From a virus: 46,095 nucleotides of DNA. The stretch covers positions 1 through 46,095 of IMG/VR virus record IMGVR_UViG_3300027847_000667. One strand, 5' to 3'. Shown piece after piece: positions 38,100 through 46,095 of the stretch (its first letter is position 1; every line of letters starts with the position of its first letter). Position numbers and translations under genes: made by a program. The notes under the pieces were generated by a model. The model was not told the DNA's origin. It searched no databases and saw only the letters and a program-made list of their open reading frames with translations.

Positions 38100-38495
38100 T
38101 TACTTCTTCTTTTTCTTTTTAGAGGCTTGCAGATTTCGGTTTGACATATCAGCCATAGGGTTTACAATATCAAAACCATGACCATATGCCACTTCAATAG
38201 TTTTCTTTTTTATATTCTCAATAAATTTACTTCCACTAGAATTTTTACGCTCTAATCTTTTTTTTCTAACAGCTTCAAGTTTTCTACGATGTTCACGATA
38301 TGCTTTTGAACGACCATCAATTTTTCCATTGCGGTCAATAAGAGTATGTTTCTTCTTTTTCTTTTTTGGATCAATTCCAGGCTCACCGTGCGGCCCTACA
38401 CCTATACCATGTACATTACCGCTACCCGCTGCATTTGCTGGTGCATCTTCTTCTATTCCAGTATACGGGGATACTACTTTCCATTTAGTTTTCAT
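38100..38495 (-). CDS. Lysine-rich structural-region protein
   Basis: 131 residues. NAAGSGNVHGIGVGPHGEPGIDPKKKKKK is followed by a highly basic helix (YREHRRKLEAVRKKRLERK) and ends with six lysines. The AGxGNVxGIGVGPxGEPG pattern recurs in T4-like marine phage structural modules. The charge suggests DNA or acidic-protein contact, perhaps inside the head. Overlaps the next gene by 4 nt. Confidence 0.55.
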   Translation of the reverse strand: MKTKWKVVSPYTGIEEDAPANAAGSGNVHGIGVGPHGEPGIDPKKKKKKHTLIDRNGKIDGRSKAYREHRRKLEAVRKKRLERKNSSGSKFIENIKKKTIEVAYGHGFDIVNPMADMSNRNLQASKKKKKK

Positions 38496-39115
38496 TCTTT
38501 GATATCCTCCAAACTTACATATATTTTTTCTTGTGTTTTCATATGCACAACAGGAAAAATTTCAACTCCTAATACTGTATCTATAGGAGCTTCATCTTCA
38601 AAGGTAACAACTTTATCTCCCGCTTTAGCAGTAAGTTCTTCTTCTTCCGTATTTAGAATATCATTGACTAGAACATATTCTCCTTTTGGAAGAACTTCAC
38701 CAAATCCAATAACTTCTTCTGAAATGCTATCATCAATCTCATAACCTTGTTCTTTAAGATACTTCATAAATTCCTTTTCAAACATATCAGGGTCATCTAC
38801 TGATTCCTTGAAAGTATCTTTGAGAAGGAATAGTGCTGCTGCATAAGTTCCTAACTTAGTTCTAAGTCCAGGCACCTTTCCAAAAATTTTCTTGATGTTA
38901 AATACAAGTTTATGAAGGATTGTATAAGAGTTTTTTTCGTCTGAAGTTCTTAAAGGCTCTGGTTTAGTTTGACGAACTCCAGCAACAGGAGAAGGCATAA
39001 TCCGATTACCTTTTTCATCAATGATACCTAGTTTAAACGCCTCTGTTTTGTCAAAAGGTGTAACTAACAACTTTATGAATCTATATGTAACAAATAAGTC
39101 TATCGCTCTGCCCAT
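38492..39115 (-). CDS. Conserved virion-associated protein
   Basis: 207 residues. FIKLLVTPFDKTEAFKLGIIDEKGNRI and a helical centre (LRTKLGTYAAALFLLKDTF), then an acidic beta-rich C-terminus (GEVLPKGEYVLVNDI...DTVLGVEIFPVVHMKTQEKIYV). I associate this pattern with a structural protein of marine T4-like phages without a T4 counterpart. One-base overlap with the next gene upstream. Confidence 0.6.
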   Translation of the reverse strand: MGRAIDLFVTYRFIKLLVTPFDKTEAFKLGIIDEKGNRIMPSPVAGVRQTKPEPLRTSDEKNSYTILHKLVFNIKKIFGKVPGLRTKLGTYAAALFLLKDTFKESVDDPDMFEKEFMKYLKEQGYEIDDSISEEVIGFGEVLPKGEYVLVNDILNTEEEELTAKAGDKVVTFEDEAPIDTVLGVEIFPVVHMKTQEKIYVSLEDIKE

Positions 39116-39477
39116 TATAGTTTTCCTAAAATCTCCGAAACTTTATTATTTCCATTTATATCTTTCAATTCATCATCTCTAATTATATTTAGGAATAATA
39201 AAAAAGACTTGAGTGTTTCCCAATACTCTTTTTGTATTTTGAAGAGTAATAGGGTCACGCAAGCCTCGGCACCAAACAAATTATTCAATACGATAATATG
39301 GTTCAAAAGCAATCTTTCTTTAAGAATGCCTGTATCTTTATGCTTTCTCAAAAGACGTTTAATATACTTAAACCTCTTCATATCATCATAAAATTCTCTT
39401 TCTCCTTCGCATTGAGGATTGTCATAATGCTTAATTGCAAACATTATGACATTATCGTTAGTTATCTTTTCATACAT
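39115..39477 (-). CDS. Conserved hypothetical phage protein
   Basis: 120 residues, mostly helical: MFAIKHYDNPQCEGEREFYDDMKRFKYIKRLLRKH and LNHIIVLNNLFGAEACVTLLLFKI. The pattern seems widespread in marine myophages next to structural genes. Function unknown. Confidence 0.6.
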   Translation of the reverse strand: MYEKITNDNVIMFAIKHYDNPQCEGEREFYDDMKRFKYIKRLLRKHKDTGILKERLLLNHIIVLNNLFGAEACVTLLLFKIQKEYWETLKSFLLFLNIIRDDELKDINGNNKVSEILGKL

Positions 39478-39900
39478 TTATTCAATGCTAGCAGATAACC
39501 TACATGAATTATCCTCTTGCATTTCATAACCAATAACTAGTTTAAGCCCGCCCTCTACTTGATGAGAAATACCGTCATCTACTTCAAACTCATCATGTGG
39601 AGTGGTCAACCCTTTACCAAATCGGCCACCAAACGAAGTTAGGGGCAATTCAACAGAACCACTTTCACCTTCCATCATAGAAACTTCATCAAACGACAAT
39701 CCAATTTTTGATAACGAACTTCTCAATTTGCTGATAGCATCTTCTGGTAATACATAATTACCCGTAATTGATCCTACCCAAGCATTAAGTTTCCTTACAA
39801 CAGATGGATCACTATAAACACTCATGTTCATATTATTATCTATAGCCTGATTTTGATGCGAGGTATTTATTTCATTAATGAATGATTTAAAATTCTTCAT
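39478..39900 (-). CDS. Conserved hypothetical phage protein
   Basis: 140 residues beginning MKNFKSFINE, a start shared by several head-gene products in marine T4-like phages. It contains VVRKLNAWVGSITGNYVLPEDAISKLRSSLSKIGLSFDEV and a beta end (GGLKLVIGYEMQEDNSCRLSASIE). Function unknown; the context is structural. Confidence 0.55.
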   Translation of the reverse strand: MKNFKSFINEINTSHQNQAIDNNMNMSVYSDPSVVRKLNAWVGSITGNYVLPEDAISKLRSSLSKIGLSFDEVSMMEGESGSVELPLTSFGGRFGKGLTTPHDEFEVDDGISHQVEGGLKLVIGYEMQEDNSCRLSASIE

Positions 39901-40063
39901 TTTTTTCTTCCTCTTCTATGTCACAAGGCAATAAGTCCCTAATTTGTTCTTCCAACATTTTAGGTTGTTTTTTCTGTAATTTATTCTTAATTTTATTAAT
40001 AGGTTGGCCAGCCCAATTTGGCATCTGCCAATTAACTTCTGAAAGAACCTCTACCATTTTCAT
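39887..40063 (-). CDS. 58-residue conserved small protein
   Basis: A short ORF with MVEVLSEVNWQMPNWAGQPI, then a basic helix and the end LPCDIEEEEKNEEF. AGGAG abuts the ATG at 40063 and is better spaced for the ATG at 40057, which may be the true start. It overlaps the next gene by 14 nt. Function unknown. Confidence 0.55.
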   Translation of the reverse strand: MKMVEVLSEVNWQMPNWAGQPINKIKNKLQKKQPKMLEEQIRDLLPCDIEEEEKNEEF

Positions 40064-40073
40064 CTCCTATAAA

Positions 40074-40105
40074 ATGAGGGGAGAAGGAAGTCCCCCTCCC
40101 CCCAT
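40074..40105 (-). terminator. Probable intrinsic terminator after the 40129-40608 gene
   Basis: On the minus strand, a 10-bp stem with one G-U (40096-40105 with 40074-40083) and a 12-nt loop, followed by TTTTA. The T run is short, so it may be partial, or an attenuator before the genes that follow. Confidence 0.5.
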
Positions 40106-40128
40106 TTAGATATAATTACTAACTAAAA

Positions 40129-40608
40129 TTAGTTAGCAATATCAATCAAGCCTAGATCAGCAGCAACTGCAACTTGACTCAATACAGCCCAACCAGTTGT
40201 TCCTGTCCAAATCAACATGGCAGTGTCGCCATCGTCTGCAAAGTCAAGATCGGCAAAACCAAGAGCATCAGTCACGGCCATGATGGAGTTTCCAGCATCA
40301 ACGTCATGTACGATAATCTTAATCTGACCAATAACAGTGCCGTCAGCAAGAGTCGTAGCGGTGTCTGTACCACTGGACGCAAGCAAAGTCAGCGCAGTTG
40401 TAATACCAACAGCGGCCTGAATGCCGTCGGTAATATTTTCATACGAATTTGAGAATCCGATGAAAGAAGGAAGGTTATTGACTAGATCAGTAACCGAAAT
40501 CTTCTTGTTGATTGGTGTACCCGTGGGGTCATCAATCACATGAAGCAAATCAGCACCAGCCACACCTGTCGAAAGGTCGGTAAGCGCTGTAATTTTCTTG
40601 TCAGCCAT
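40129..40608 (-). CDS. Virion structural protein with MADxKITALT N-terminal module
   Basis: 159 residues. [37 protein letters not shown] is the same N-terminal module as in the gene at 41019-41579 and in many phage fibre proteins, where it may attach to the virion. The rest is beta-rich ([28 protein letters not shown]). Leader: GGGGG, TTTTT, then ATAAGGAGA before the start. Likely a decoration or fibre-base protein. Confidence 0.65.
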   Translation of the reverse strand: MADKKITALTDLSTGVAGADLLHVIDDPTGTPINKKISVTDLVNNLPSFIGFSNSYENITDGIQAAVGITTALTLLASSGTDTATTLADGTVIGQIKIIVHDVDAGNSIMAVTDALGFADLDFADDGDTAMLIWTGTTGWAVLSQVAVAADLGLIDIAN

Positions 40609-40675
40609 ATGGCTTCTCCTTATAAAAACCCCCAGGCATAATTACCCTTCGGAGGAATGTTACTGATGGTATTGA

Positions 40676-40927
40676 CTATCCTCCGTCATTCCCATCATCA
40701 CTAGCCATTTCTGGCTCTTCATTATCTAACTCTTCATTATCTAACTCTTCATTATCTGACTCTTTAAGGAATTGTTCACACTGCTGATATGCTCCTGTAA
40801 GTGCATTTAGCAATGCAATATCTTCCTGTTTCTTTTTATCATACTCTGCCATACGTTGTTTAGCAGCATTCATATCATTCATAAGAACATTCTTACGTTC
40901 TTCAATATTTTCTTTAGTAATAGACAT
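40676..40927 (-). CDS. Small coiled-coil protein with acidic pentapeptide repeats
   Basis: 83 residues from the ATG at 40927 (GAGG 5 nt upstream; a GTG at 40933 is an alternative). Helical N-terminal half (TKENIEERKNVLMNDMNAAKQRM), then DNEEL tandem repeats encoded by a 15-nt DNA repeat and an acidic tail. A TATAAATA late box lies 35 nt upstream. Function unknown. Confidence 0.6.
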   Translation of the reverse strand: MSITKENIEERKNVLMNDMNAAKQRMAEYDKKKQEDIALLNALTGAYQQCEQFLKESDNEELDNEELDNEEPEMASDDGNDGG

Positions 40928-40961
40928 TTTCACCTCACTGTGTTTAATGTTGTTGTAATCT

Positions 40962-40969
40962 TATTTATA
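40962..40969 (-). promoter_or_regulatory. T4-late-type promoter box TATAAATA
   Basis: Exact box on the minus strand, 35 bp before the ATG at 40927. It lies in the short gap after the stop of the 41019-41579 gene. Confidence 0.7.
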
Positions 40970-41018
40970 ACAGAAAATTGATGGTTGCTATCTCTAGCAA
41001 CCATCAACTAACTAACTA

Positions 41019-41579
41019 CTACGCAGATGCGTCAGAGAATGATGGAGCAGTAACACTAGAAACAAAACCAGTTACATGCCACAAAGTTGCTGACCGGCCA
41101 ACAATAGTAATATCATAGTGGCCAGGAAGAAAAATATTTAGAAAATCATTCGAGTTTACATCCGGCCATACAACAGAATTTGCATCTCCGTCTGTATCAA
41201 GGAATGTCAGTTGACCATCAAATCTAACAGAACCATCAGTGGTTGTAGTCTTGATTCGTAGATCATGTCCATCAGCAGCAGTCATAACAGCTGGACCGAC
41301 AATTCTAAATTCCATACCAGCAACAGGTGTAGGAAGCGTAATAACCCTATCAGCTGTAAGATCGAAGCCAATCAAATATCGACCAGCATGAGTTGCTTCA
41401 GTCAATGTTAAATCAGCATCAGTAAAAGCTACTGGTGATCTACAAGCGTTTTCCCATTCACCAACAGTTACCTTTTTGTTAATCGGTGTGCCCGTGGGGT
41501 CATCGATCACATGGAGCAAATCAGCTCGGGCGGTGGCAGTACCCAATGAGGTTAGTGCCGTAATTTTTAAATCAGCCAT
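41019..41579 (-). CDS. Virion structural protein with MADxKITALT N-terminal module (paralogue)
   Basis: 186 residues. [37 protein letters not shown] parallels the gene at 40129-40608. The body is a beta-rich fibre-like domain ([58 protein letters not shown]). The leader holds CCCCC...GGGG-TTTTTATAAAGGAGA, close to that of its paralogue. A late box lies 155 nt upstream. Confidence 0.65.
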   Translation of the reverse strand: MADLKITALTSLGTATARADLLHVIDDPTGTPINKKVTVGEWENACRSPVAFTDADLTLTEATHAGRYLIGFDLTADRVITLPTPVAGMEFRIVGPAVMTAADGHDLRIKTTTTDGSVRFDGQLTFLDTDGDANSVVWPDVNSNDFLNIFLPGHYDITIVGRSATLWHVTGFVSSVTAPSFSDASA

Positions 41580-41734
41580 AATGGCGTTCTCCTTTATAAA
41601 AACCCCTCCACCTAATTGTTTTGGGGGATACTACTGTAGGAAATCAGTAATTACCTATCCTACATCACGCATCTATCTTCATAGACGTACCATTATGTAA
41701 TTCCTTACTGAAAACATATGCCTTCAATTTCTTT

Positions 41735-41742
41735 TATTTATA
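41735..41742 (-). promoter_or_regulatory. T4-late-type promoter box TATAAATA
   Basis: Exact box on the minus strand at the end of the 41747-43039 gene, giving a leader of roughly 150 nt for the next gene. The leader (41580-41734) has no ORF of note, only a CCCC/GGGG hairpin near 41602-41625. Confidence 0.65.
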
Positions 41743-41746
41743 ACAC

Positions 41747-43039
41747 CTATGCAGCAACATCCATACCTTTTAGGATGTATGCAGAACCACTACTAGAACC
41801 AGATGCTGTGTATGTAGCAGCATCATTCAATGAAATTTCTACAACATATGGTGAAGTAACAAGGAGTTTGCCTTCTTCATTTCTACCATCGCTATCATTT
41901 GATGCAGCATTTTCAGATTCTTGTACAAGTCTTCCACCACTAGAGTATGCAGTAACTCCATCAAGGTCTGTTGTATCACCTTCCAACTGAATTGCAACAC
42001 TATCGTCTGCACCGACTCTTGTAATTGTAGTAATATCAGAACGAGATGCATATGTTGGTCCAGCAACTACGAAACTCAACGCATCCACGGTAATTTCATC
42101 ACCACCATTTGTGGATGCAAGCAGAACGATGTCATTCGCAACTGTGATTTTCTCACTGACTGTAACTTCTGTTTGGTCCTCAACAGCTGTAATAGTAAGC
42201 GTATTGTCTGTCGAAATACCTGTTCCCCCATCTGCATCAGTAATTGAAGAAGCGGGGGCGCTGCCAGAACCATTAACAGTAACAACCTGTCCAACTGCAA
42301 GTGTTGCACCAGAAACCGCATTAATCACAAGAGTTGTTGACTGATCAAGCGCACCGTTAACTGTCATAGTTGTAGCGGCACTTCCGTCTGCGATTATACT
42401 ATCGCCAGATGTACCAGCTGCAGCAGTTCCAGATTCCTGACGAATGCCTATTGCAGAAAAACCATCTTCGTCATCTAAAGCAGCAGTACCGTTGAAGATA
42501 ATTCCTGTAATAACGTCATCGTCACCTACACCAGCACTATTGAACCCAAGGTATGCAGCGTCACCAGTTTGGGCTGTGCCTCTGAATACTAATTGGTTAG
42601 AACCGTCACCAGAGTAGTACATGCAAGCCATAGTACTGTCTTCAACCATGTCTGTTTTACCCAAACGAGATAATAGAATGTATGCTTTGTTAGTGACTGT
42701 CTGATTGGCAGACCAAGCAGCAGATGTAATATCAACTGCTTCGTCAAATGTTACTGTAATATCGAATGTTCCAGTATCGGTAACTGTAGCATCAGTCCAA
42801 TCAATACCGATAACAGAAGCAGCACCCATAAATGTAGCAAGGTTTTTGACACAAACCAGAACTTCTGGCATCGCATCTTTGTTATCATTGCCTGAAGCGC
42901 CAAGGCCAGGGGATAATCCCCATCCACCCGCAACGGCAATAGCATGTTCTCTAGCGCCCGTGCTACCAGCAGCGTTAGCGTCTACTGGTAGGAATTTTGG
43001 TTTGTCGCCAGCGGCGGTAGTTGTTCCCCATAATGGCAT
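41747..43039 (-). CDS. Virion structural protein (marine-phage 'MPLWGT' type)
   Basis: 430 residues with AAAGGAG well placed upstream. MPLWGTTTAAGDKPKFLP is a start I associate with structural proteins of cyanophages and pelagiphages. The body is Ala/Gly/Thr/Asp-rich beta structure (VTDTGTFDITVTFDEAVDITSAAW; TTLVINAVSGATLAVGQVVTVNG). It may be a head or tail decoration protein. A GATAAATA late box lies 40 nt upstream. Confidence 0.65.
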   Translation of the reverse strand: MPLWGTTTAAGDKPKFLPVDANAAGSTGAREHAIAVAGGWGLSPGLGASGNDNKDAMPEVLVCVKNLATFMGAASVIGIDWTDATVTDTGTFDITVTFDEAVDITSAAWSANQTVTNKAYILLSRLGKTDMVEDSTMACMYYSGDGSNQLVFRGTAQTGDAAYLGFNSAGVGDDDVITGIIFNGTAALDDEDGFSAIGIRQESGTAAAGTSGDSIIADGSAATTMTVNGALDQSTTLVINAVSGATLAVGQVVTVNGSGSAPASSITDADGGTGISTDNTLTITAVEDQTEVTVSEKITVANDIVLLASTNGGDEITVDALSFVVAGPTYASRSDITTITRVGADDSVAIQLEGDTTDLDGVTAYSSGGRLVQESENAASNDSDGRNEEGKLLVTSPYVVEISLNDAATYTASGSSSGSAYILKGMDVAA

Positions 43040-43077
43040 TATTTTTCTCCTTTATTCTTTAAGAATATGTTTCCTTC

Positions 43078-43085
43078 TATTTATC
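43078..43085 (-). promoter_or_regulatory. T4-late-type promoter box GATAAATA
   Basis: Matches the NATAAATA late consensus of marine T4-like phages on the minus strand, about 40 bp before the ATG at 43039. Confidence 0.6.
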
Positions 43086-43604
43086 TTATTTAAATCCTAG
43101 ACGTTTCAGTTCGCTTATGGTTTTTCTAACATCAGTGTGGTGTATTCCAGTACCACCAGCAGCTTGCCACTCTCGTATGTTTTTAATATAATCATCTATT
43201 AGAATATTTGGTTTTCCATTCGTTGTTGCGTAACTTTTTTTCTGTGACCGTAAAACCAAATGGATATTTCCTCTTTTAAACCCTGTATTTTTCTTCAACC
43301 ATTTTATTTTACCTACCTTTGAAGTATTATCACGACCAGTATATGCAGATAAAACATGAGGATTGTATCTTATAATAAAATCATGCAATCTCTTTGCATT
43401 TGGTTTCCAATCAAGATTTGCCCAAAAGCCCTTGGTTTGATTTACCTTATTCCACCTCTCATCTTTATCCATTTTGACAAAATTACCACCGACAGCTATA
43501 TCCGCACCTCGTATAAAATCTACTAGGACTTCATCTAAGTCACAGTAAATTTCAGGCAATTCCTCCTTGGATACCTCTGTTAATTCTACTAGTTCTTTCA
43601 TCAA
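43086..43604 (-). CDS. HAD-family nucleotidase-like protein
   Basis: 172 residues. Motif I IYCDLDEVLVDF (19-30) with the nucleophile Asp, Ser/Thr in LSAYTGRDN, Lys in the middle, and ILIDDYIKNIREW with the motif IV DD. It resembles phage 5'(3')-deoxyribonucleotidase-like HAD proteins. It probably removes phosphate from nucleotides, but the substrate is not determined. Confidence 0.7.
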   Translation of the reverse strand: MMKELVELTEVSKEELPEIYCDLDEVLVDFIRGADIAVGGNFVKMDKDERWNKVNQTKGFWANLDWKPNAKRLHDFIIRYNPHVLSAYTGRDNTSKVGKIKWLKKNTGFKRGNIHLVLRSQKKSYATTNGKPNILIDDYIKNIREWQAAGGTGIHHTDVRKTISELKRLGFK

Positions 43605-43607
43605 TCA

Positions 43608-44246
43608 TTAGTCTGCAATTTTAGGGTTAAGATCAATTACAGCAGCTTTCTTACCAGTTTCAGTTTTTACCCTCTTTTTATTTTCTTTATCATCATCTTC
43701 TTTTTTAAAAGGATTTTTACCTTCTTTCATACCCCAGACTCGTGCAAGAGCAGCCTTCATGGACTGAATTTTAAACTCTCTAACCTGAGACATAGCAGCT
43801 TCTGCTTTCTCATTATCAGCTTCCCAATTCTTATCAATGTAGTCAAAGAATTTCTTTTTCTGATCACCCTTTAGTTCAGCAGGAGAAGAGACTTTGAACT
43901 TCTTCAATGCAGCATCAAAGAATTTCTTATATGCTTCTTTGTCACCAGAAGCTTCTGAAATATTAGGAGCTGGTTCTTTTGCCTTTTTCATTTTCTTTGC
44001 AGTTTCCACACCGCCTGCACCATCAGGTTCCTTATCCAACTCATCACGATCTTCGGGATCAACATGAGTGTCATGTTTTTCTGTCCTGACTTGCATAAGA
44101 GCATCTCTCATATCAGGCAATTCAGCTTCTTTAGTCATCTGAGCAGCATCTCTAATTGCTTCGCCCTCTTCAATTGCAGTCTCCCACACTCCTAGAACGG
44201 ATGACTCAAGACTGTTATTCTTAGTATCCAAATATTTCTTACCCAT
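43608..44246 (-). CDS. Conserved charged structural-region protein
   Basis: 212 residues beginning MGKKYLDTKNNSLESSVLGVWETAI, typical of a protein family near head/neck genes of marine T4-like phages. A disordered Lys/Glu/Asp-rich centre is followed by a helical segment (KKFFDAALKKFKVSSPAELKG) and a basic end. Possibly an internal head or scaffold-like protein; function unknown. Confidence 0.55.
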   Translation of the reverse strand: MGKKYLDTKNNSLESSVLGVWETAIEEGEAIRDAAQMTKEAELPDMRDALMQVRTEKHDTHVDPEDRDELDKEPDGAGGVETAKKMKKAKEPAPNISEASGDKEAYKKFFDAALKKFKVSSPAELKGDQKKKFFDYIDKNWEADNEKAEAAMSQVREFKIQSMKAALARVWGMKEGKNPFKKEDDDKENKKRVKTETGKKAAVIDLNPKIAD

Positions 44247-44258
44247 TTTTTCTCTCCT

Positions 44259-46094
44259 TTAAGACTCTCTATAGCCTTTTTTCACCAATTCTTGTGTGGC
44301 GTCTTGAGTCGTTTTTGCTTTTAATTCTTGTTCTTTTCCTGCGCGTCCTTGCGGTACTAAAATAAATGTTCCTTTATCATTCTGGCCCCGAGGAGCCCGA
44401 GTTCGGATGGCCCTTACTAAAGAAAATTTCTTTCCGGCCAATTCCCATCTGTTTGATAGAACCTCAAGAATTTCTTTTCTCTCCTTGAGTTTTTTATCAA
44501 TCCTATCTAGAATTGTTTCGTCAACTTCTTCTGTGTGTACAATTTTTCCACCTTTATCCTCAATAGAAATTTTAGCGCCGGGATTATTTTTCTTAAATAA
44601 TTTTATAGCATCTTTAAATTCTAATTTTGATATGCTGTGTTGTTGATCTACAACCTTTTTATTTTTAATAGCTACGATTGTATAATCAAATTTTTCTTCA
44701 TCAAGTTCAACTTCTTCTCCCACTCCTTTGACTTTTTCTCCAACTTTTATAGTAACGCCCTGCATAATATAACCATCTCCGCCATCTTTTTTGAGTTGTT
44801 TCAAATTCTTTTCTGTCTGTTTCTTATTACCAACAAAAACAACCTCACCAGGAGAATGCTGTATAATTCGACCTCTTTTTCCAGAAATCTTTACAGTTCC
44901 ATATGTTTCATCAAGTTCAGTTTCTTCATTATAACCAGCCTTCAATACGCTCAGCATATCCTTATAAGACTTCGCAACTTGTGCTTGGAACTTCTCTTTA
45001 TCTGCTGGTTTTTTGAAAGAATTATATTTGTTTTGAACTGCGTGTGCAATATTAACTGGAACTTTCTTCTTTTTCCTATCAAGAAATTCTACATCAAAAT
45101 TTCCTCGCATAGATATTACCTTACGCAATTGCATAATAATGTTCTTTGATGCACCCTTTACATCTTCGGGAGAGGCATCTGTATCAACATCAGCAGGGTC
45201 TACTTCCTTCTTACCCCTACGCATTGCTCGTATTGCATCAGCACGAGCAGATGCTTCATCAAGACCAATATCTTCCTTGATTGCTTTCAAATCATTTGGT
45301 GATAATTTAGTTTTCCAGTTAGATGCCGCACCACCTGTGTCTATAGCATTTTTCTTTGCTTCATTCTCATCCTTACCATATTCCTTACCAAGATATGTTT
45401 TACCTTTATAAATTTTGTATCTATACCGTGGTGCTTCTTCAAGGCCAACTTCTTCTTTTTTGATTTTTTGCATTACTTTCTTAAAAAGACTTGGTTTTTC
45501 CTTATTAACTTTAGACATAAACCCTTCAACATCATCCTTTTCTGATTTAGATAATTTGTAGTTTTTATTCTTTTTGAGTTTGTCAACTAAACTTTTTATT
45601 GGTGGGCCCGCAAGTGCGGTCGCACCCATATAAAGGGCAGGAAGAAGCGCAGCAATTAGGGTGCCCATCCAAATAAGTCCCATCGTTTGACCCAAATCCT
45701 CATCAACTTCACCCGGCGTCAATTTTTCAATATACTCCCGATACTCATTCGTACCAAGTTCATATGCTTCGCTCATAAGTGATTTAATTGTTTTAACATC
45801 AACTCCCATTTTCTTTGCAATCCACTCAGCAGATTTACCAGCTTCAATATAACCGTGAAGTTCTTTCATTCTACCTTCATCAAGGTCAGCTTCTTTTAAT
45901 TTTTTAACCTCTTTCTTATCACCCTTCTTTTCAGCACGTTCAATGTCATCTTCAACAGCTGCTCGTCTACCCGTATCAGCAGGAGTATTGCCCCTAATCT
46001 TGGCAAGTTGTTCTGCGACTATTTCAGCAATTGTCCGTTCTACAAATTCAGTTTCTTCACCGTATCCAGCTTTGACCTGTTTCATAGCAAAGGA
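44259..46094 (-). CDS. Large charged structural-region protein (5' end outside the window)
   Basis: At least 611 residues. The frame is open to the window edge, and the first ATG (46085) opens MKQVKAGYGEETEF, a motif that recurs internally as LKAGYNEETELDE, so the true start is probably outside. The protein alternates acidic patches (VGEEVELDEE, IGLDEAS) and Lys-rich helices, with one hydrophobic segment (LIWMGTLIAALLPALYMGATALAG). This suggests a polyprotein-like internal head or morphogenesis protein. Not identified. Confidence 0.6.
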   Translation of the reverse strand, partial: SFAMKQVKAGYGEETEFVERTIAEIVAEQLAKIRGNTPADTGRRAAVEDDIERAEKKGDKKEVKKLKEADLDEGRMKELHGYIEAGKSAEWIAKKMGVDVKTIKSLMSEAYELGTNEYREYIEKLTPGEVDEDLGQTMGLIWMGTLIAALLPALYMGATALAGPPIKSLVDKLKKNKNYKLSKSEKDDVEGFMSKVNKEKPSLFKKVMQKIKKEEVGLEEAPRYRYKIYKGKTYLGKEYGKDENEAKKNAIDTGGAASNWKTKLSPNDLKAIKEDIGLDEASARADAIRAMRRGKKEVDPADVDTDASPEDVKGASKNIIMQLRKVISMRGNFDVEFLDRKKKKVPVNIAHAVQNKYNSFKKPADKEKFQAQVAKSYKDMLSVLKAGYNEETELDETYGTVKISGKRGRIIQHSPGEVVFVGNKKQTEKNLKQLKKDGGDGYIMQGVTIKVGEKVKGVGEEVELDEEKFDYTIVAIKNKKVVDQQHSISKLEFKDAIKLFKKNNPGAKISIEDKGGKIVHTEEVDETILDRIDKKLKERKEILEVLSNRWELAGKKFSLVRAIRTRAPRGQNDKGTFILVPQGRAGKEQELKAKTTQDATQELVKKGYRES

Positions 46095-46095
46095 C

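Noticed and set aside
1-46095. Insertion sequences, transposases or homing endonucleases
   Set aside because: No transposase, HNH or GIY-YIG motif and no terminal inverted repeats were found among the visible genes.

Overview
The window is a contiguous piece of a large, AT-rich, T4-like (contractile-tailed) marine bacteriophage genome. Diagnostic T4-type genes include a tail-tube family protein, gp26 with a gp51-like extension, a gp29-type tape measure, gp32, gp59, gp33, RNase H and the gp61 primase. ThyX, PhoH, MazG, class II ribonucleotide reductase, 2OG-Fe(II) oxygenases and phage-borne ribosomal protein bS21 place it among the marine cyanophage/pelagiphage myoviruses. A circularly permuted, alphaproteobacterial-type tmRNA, bS21 and the low GC content point to an alphaproteobacterial host, most plausibly SAR11/Pelagibacter. 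The host assignment is inference.

Layout. 1-4056 (+): tail tube, gp26, a gp51-like ORF reachable only by -1 frameshift, a small membrane protein and the tape measure. 4060-4087: terminator. Everything after this is on the minus strand. 4103-11910: replication and nucleotide metabolism (gp32, ThyX, gp59, gp33, PhoH, a PD-(D/E)XK nuclease, MazG), a tRNA-like gene, the permuted tmRNA and a structured RNA upstream of phoH. 11907-13628: a SleB-type hydrolase, a zincin-like protein and unknowns. 13740-18662: cupin, GMP reductase, DUF6433-like protein, RNase H, 2OG oxygenase, bS21 and small ORFs. 19023-26383: an accessory island encoding a curli-like (type VIII secretion) system. It has CsgF, CsgG, a curlin-repeat protein, a FecR-domain protein, a second curlin-repeat protein fused to a ThuA/GATase-like domain, a CHASE2 adenylate cyclase and small membrane proteins, all tightly overlapping behind one T4-late-type promoter. 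26463-31022: methyltransferases, a nuclease, NrdJ and the primase. 31059-33232: small membrane proteins, a Cys-rich miniprotein and an overlapping spanin pair. 33282-46095: virion structural genes including a 1470-residue repeat-rich fibre-like protein.

Regulation visible in the DNA. Six or seven minus-strand promoters have TTGACA, exactly 17 bp, then a TAnnnT-type -10. They precede gp32, the coiled-coil/tRNA/thyX block, the tmRNA, the 13.6 kb operon, the bS21 operon, the 18.9 kb gene and the primase. T4-late-type NATAAATA boxes precede phoH, the curli island and structural genes. The tmRNA promoter merges both types.

Most notable: the permuted tmRNA (tag ANDNFAIEDYALAA), the curli-like secretion and cAMP-signalling module inside a phage genome, a previously unassigned structured RNA at 10524-10621, a tRNA-like gene with an expanded anticodon arm whose 3' end is duplicated into a 26-residue membrane peptide, and a candidate gp26/gp51 frameshift. 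Novelty relative to databases could not be checked.
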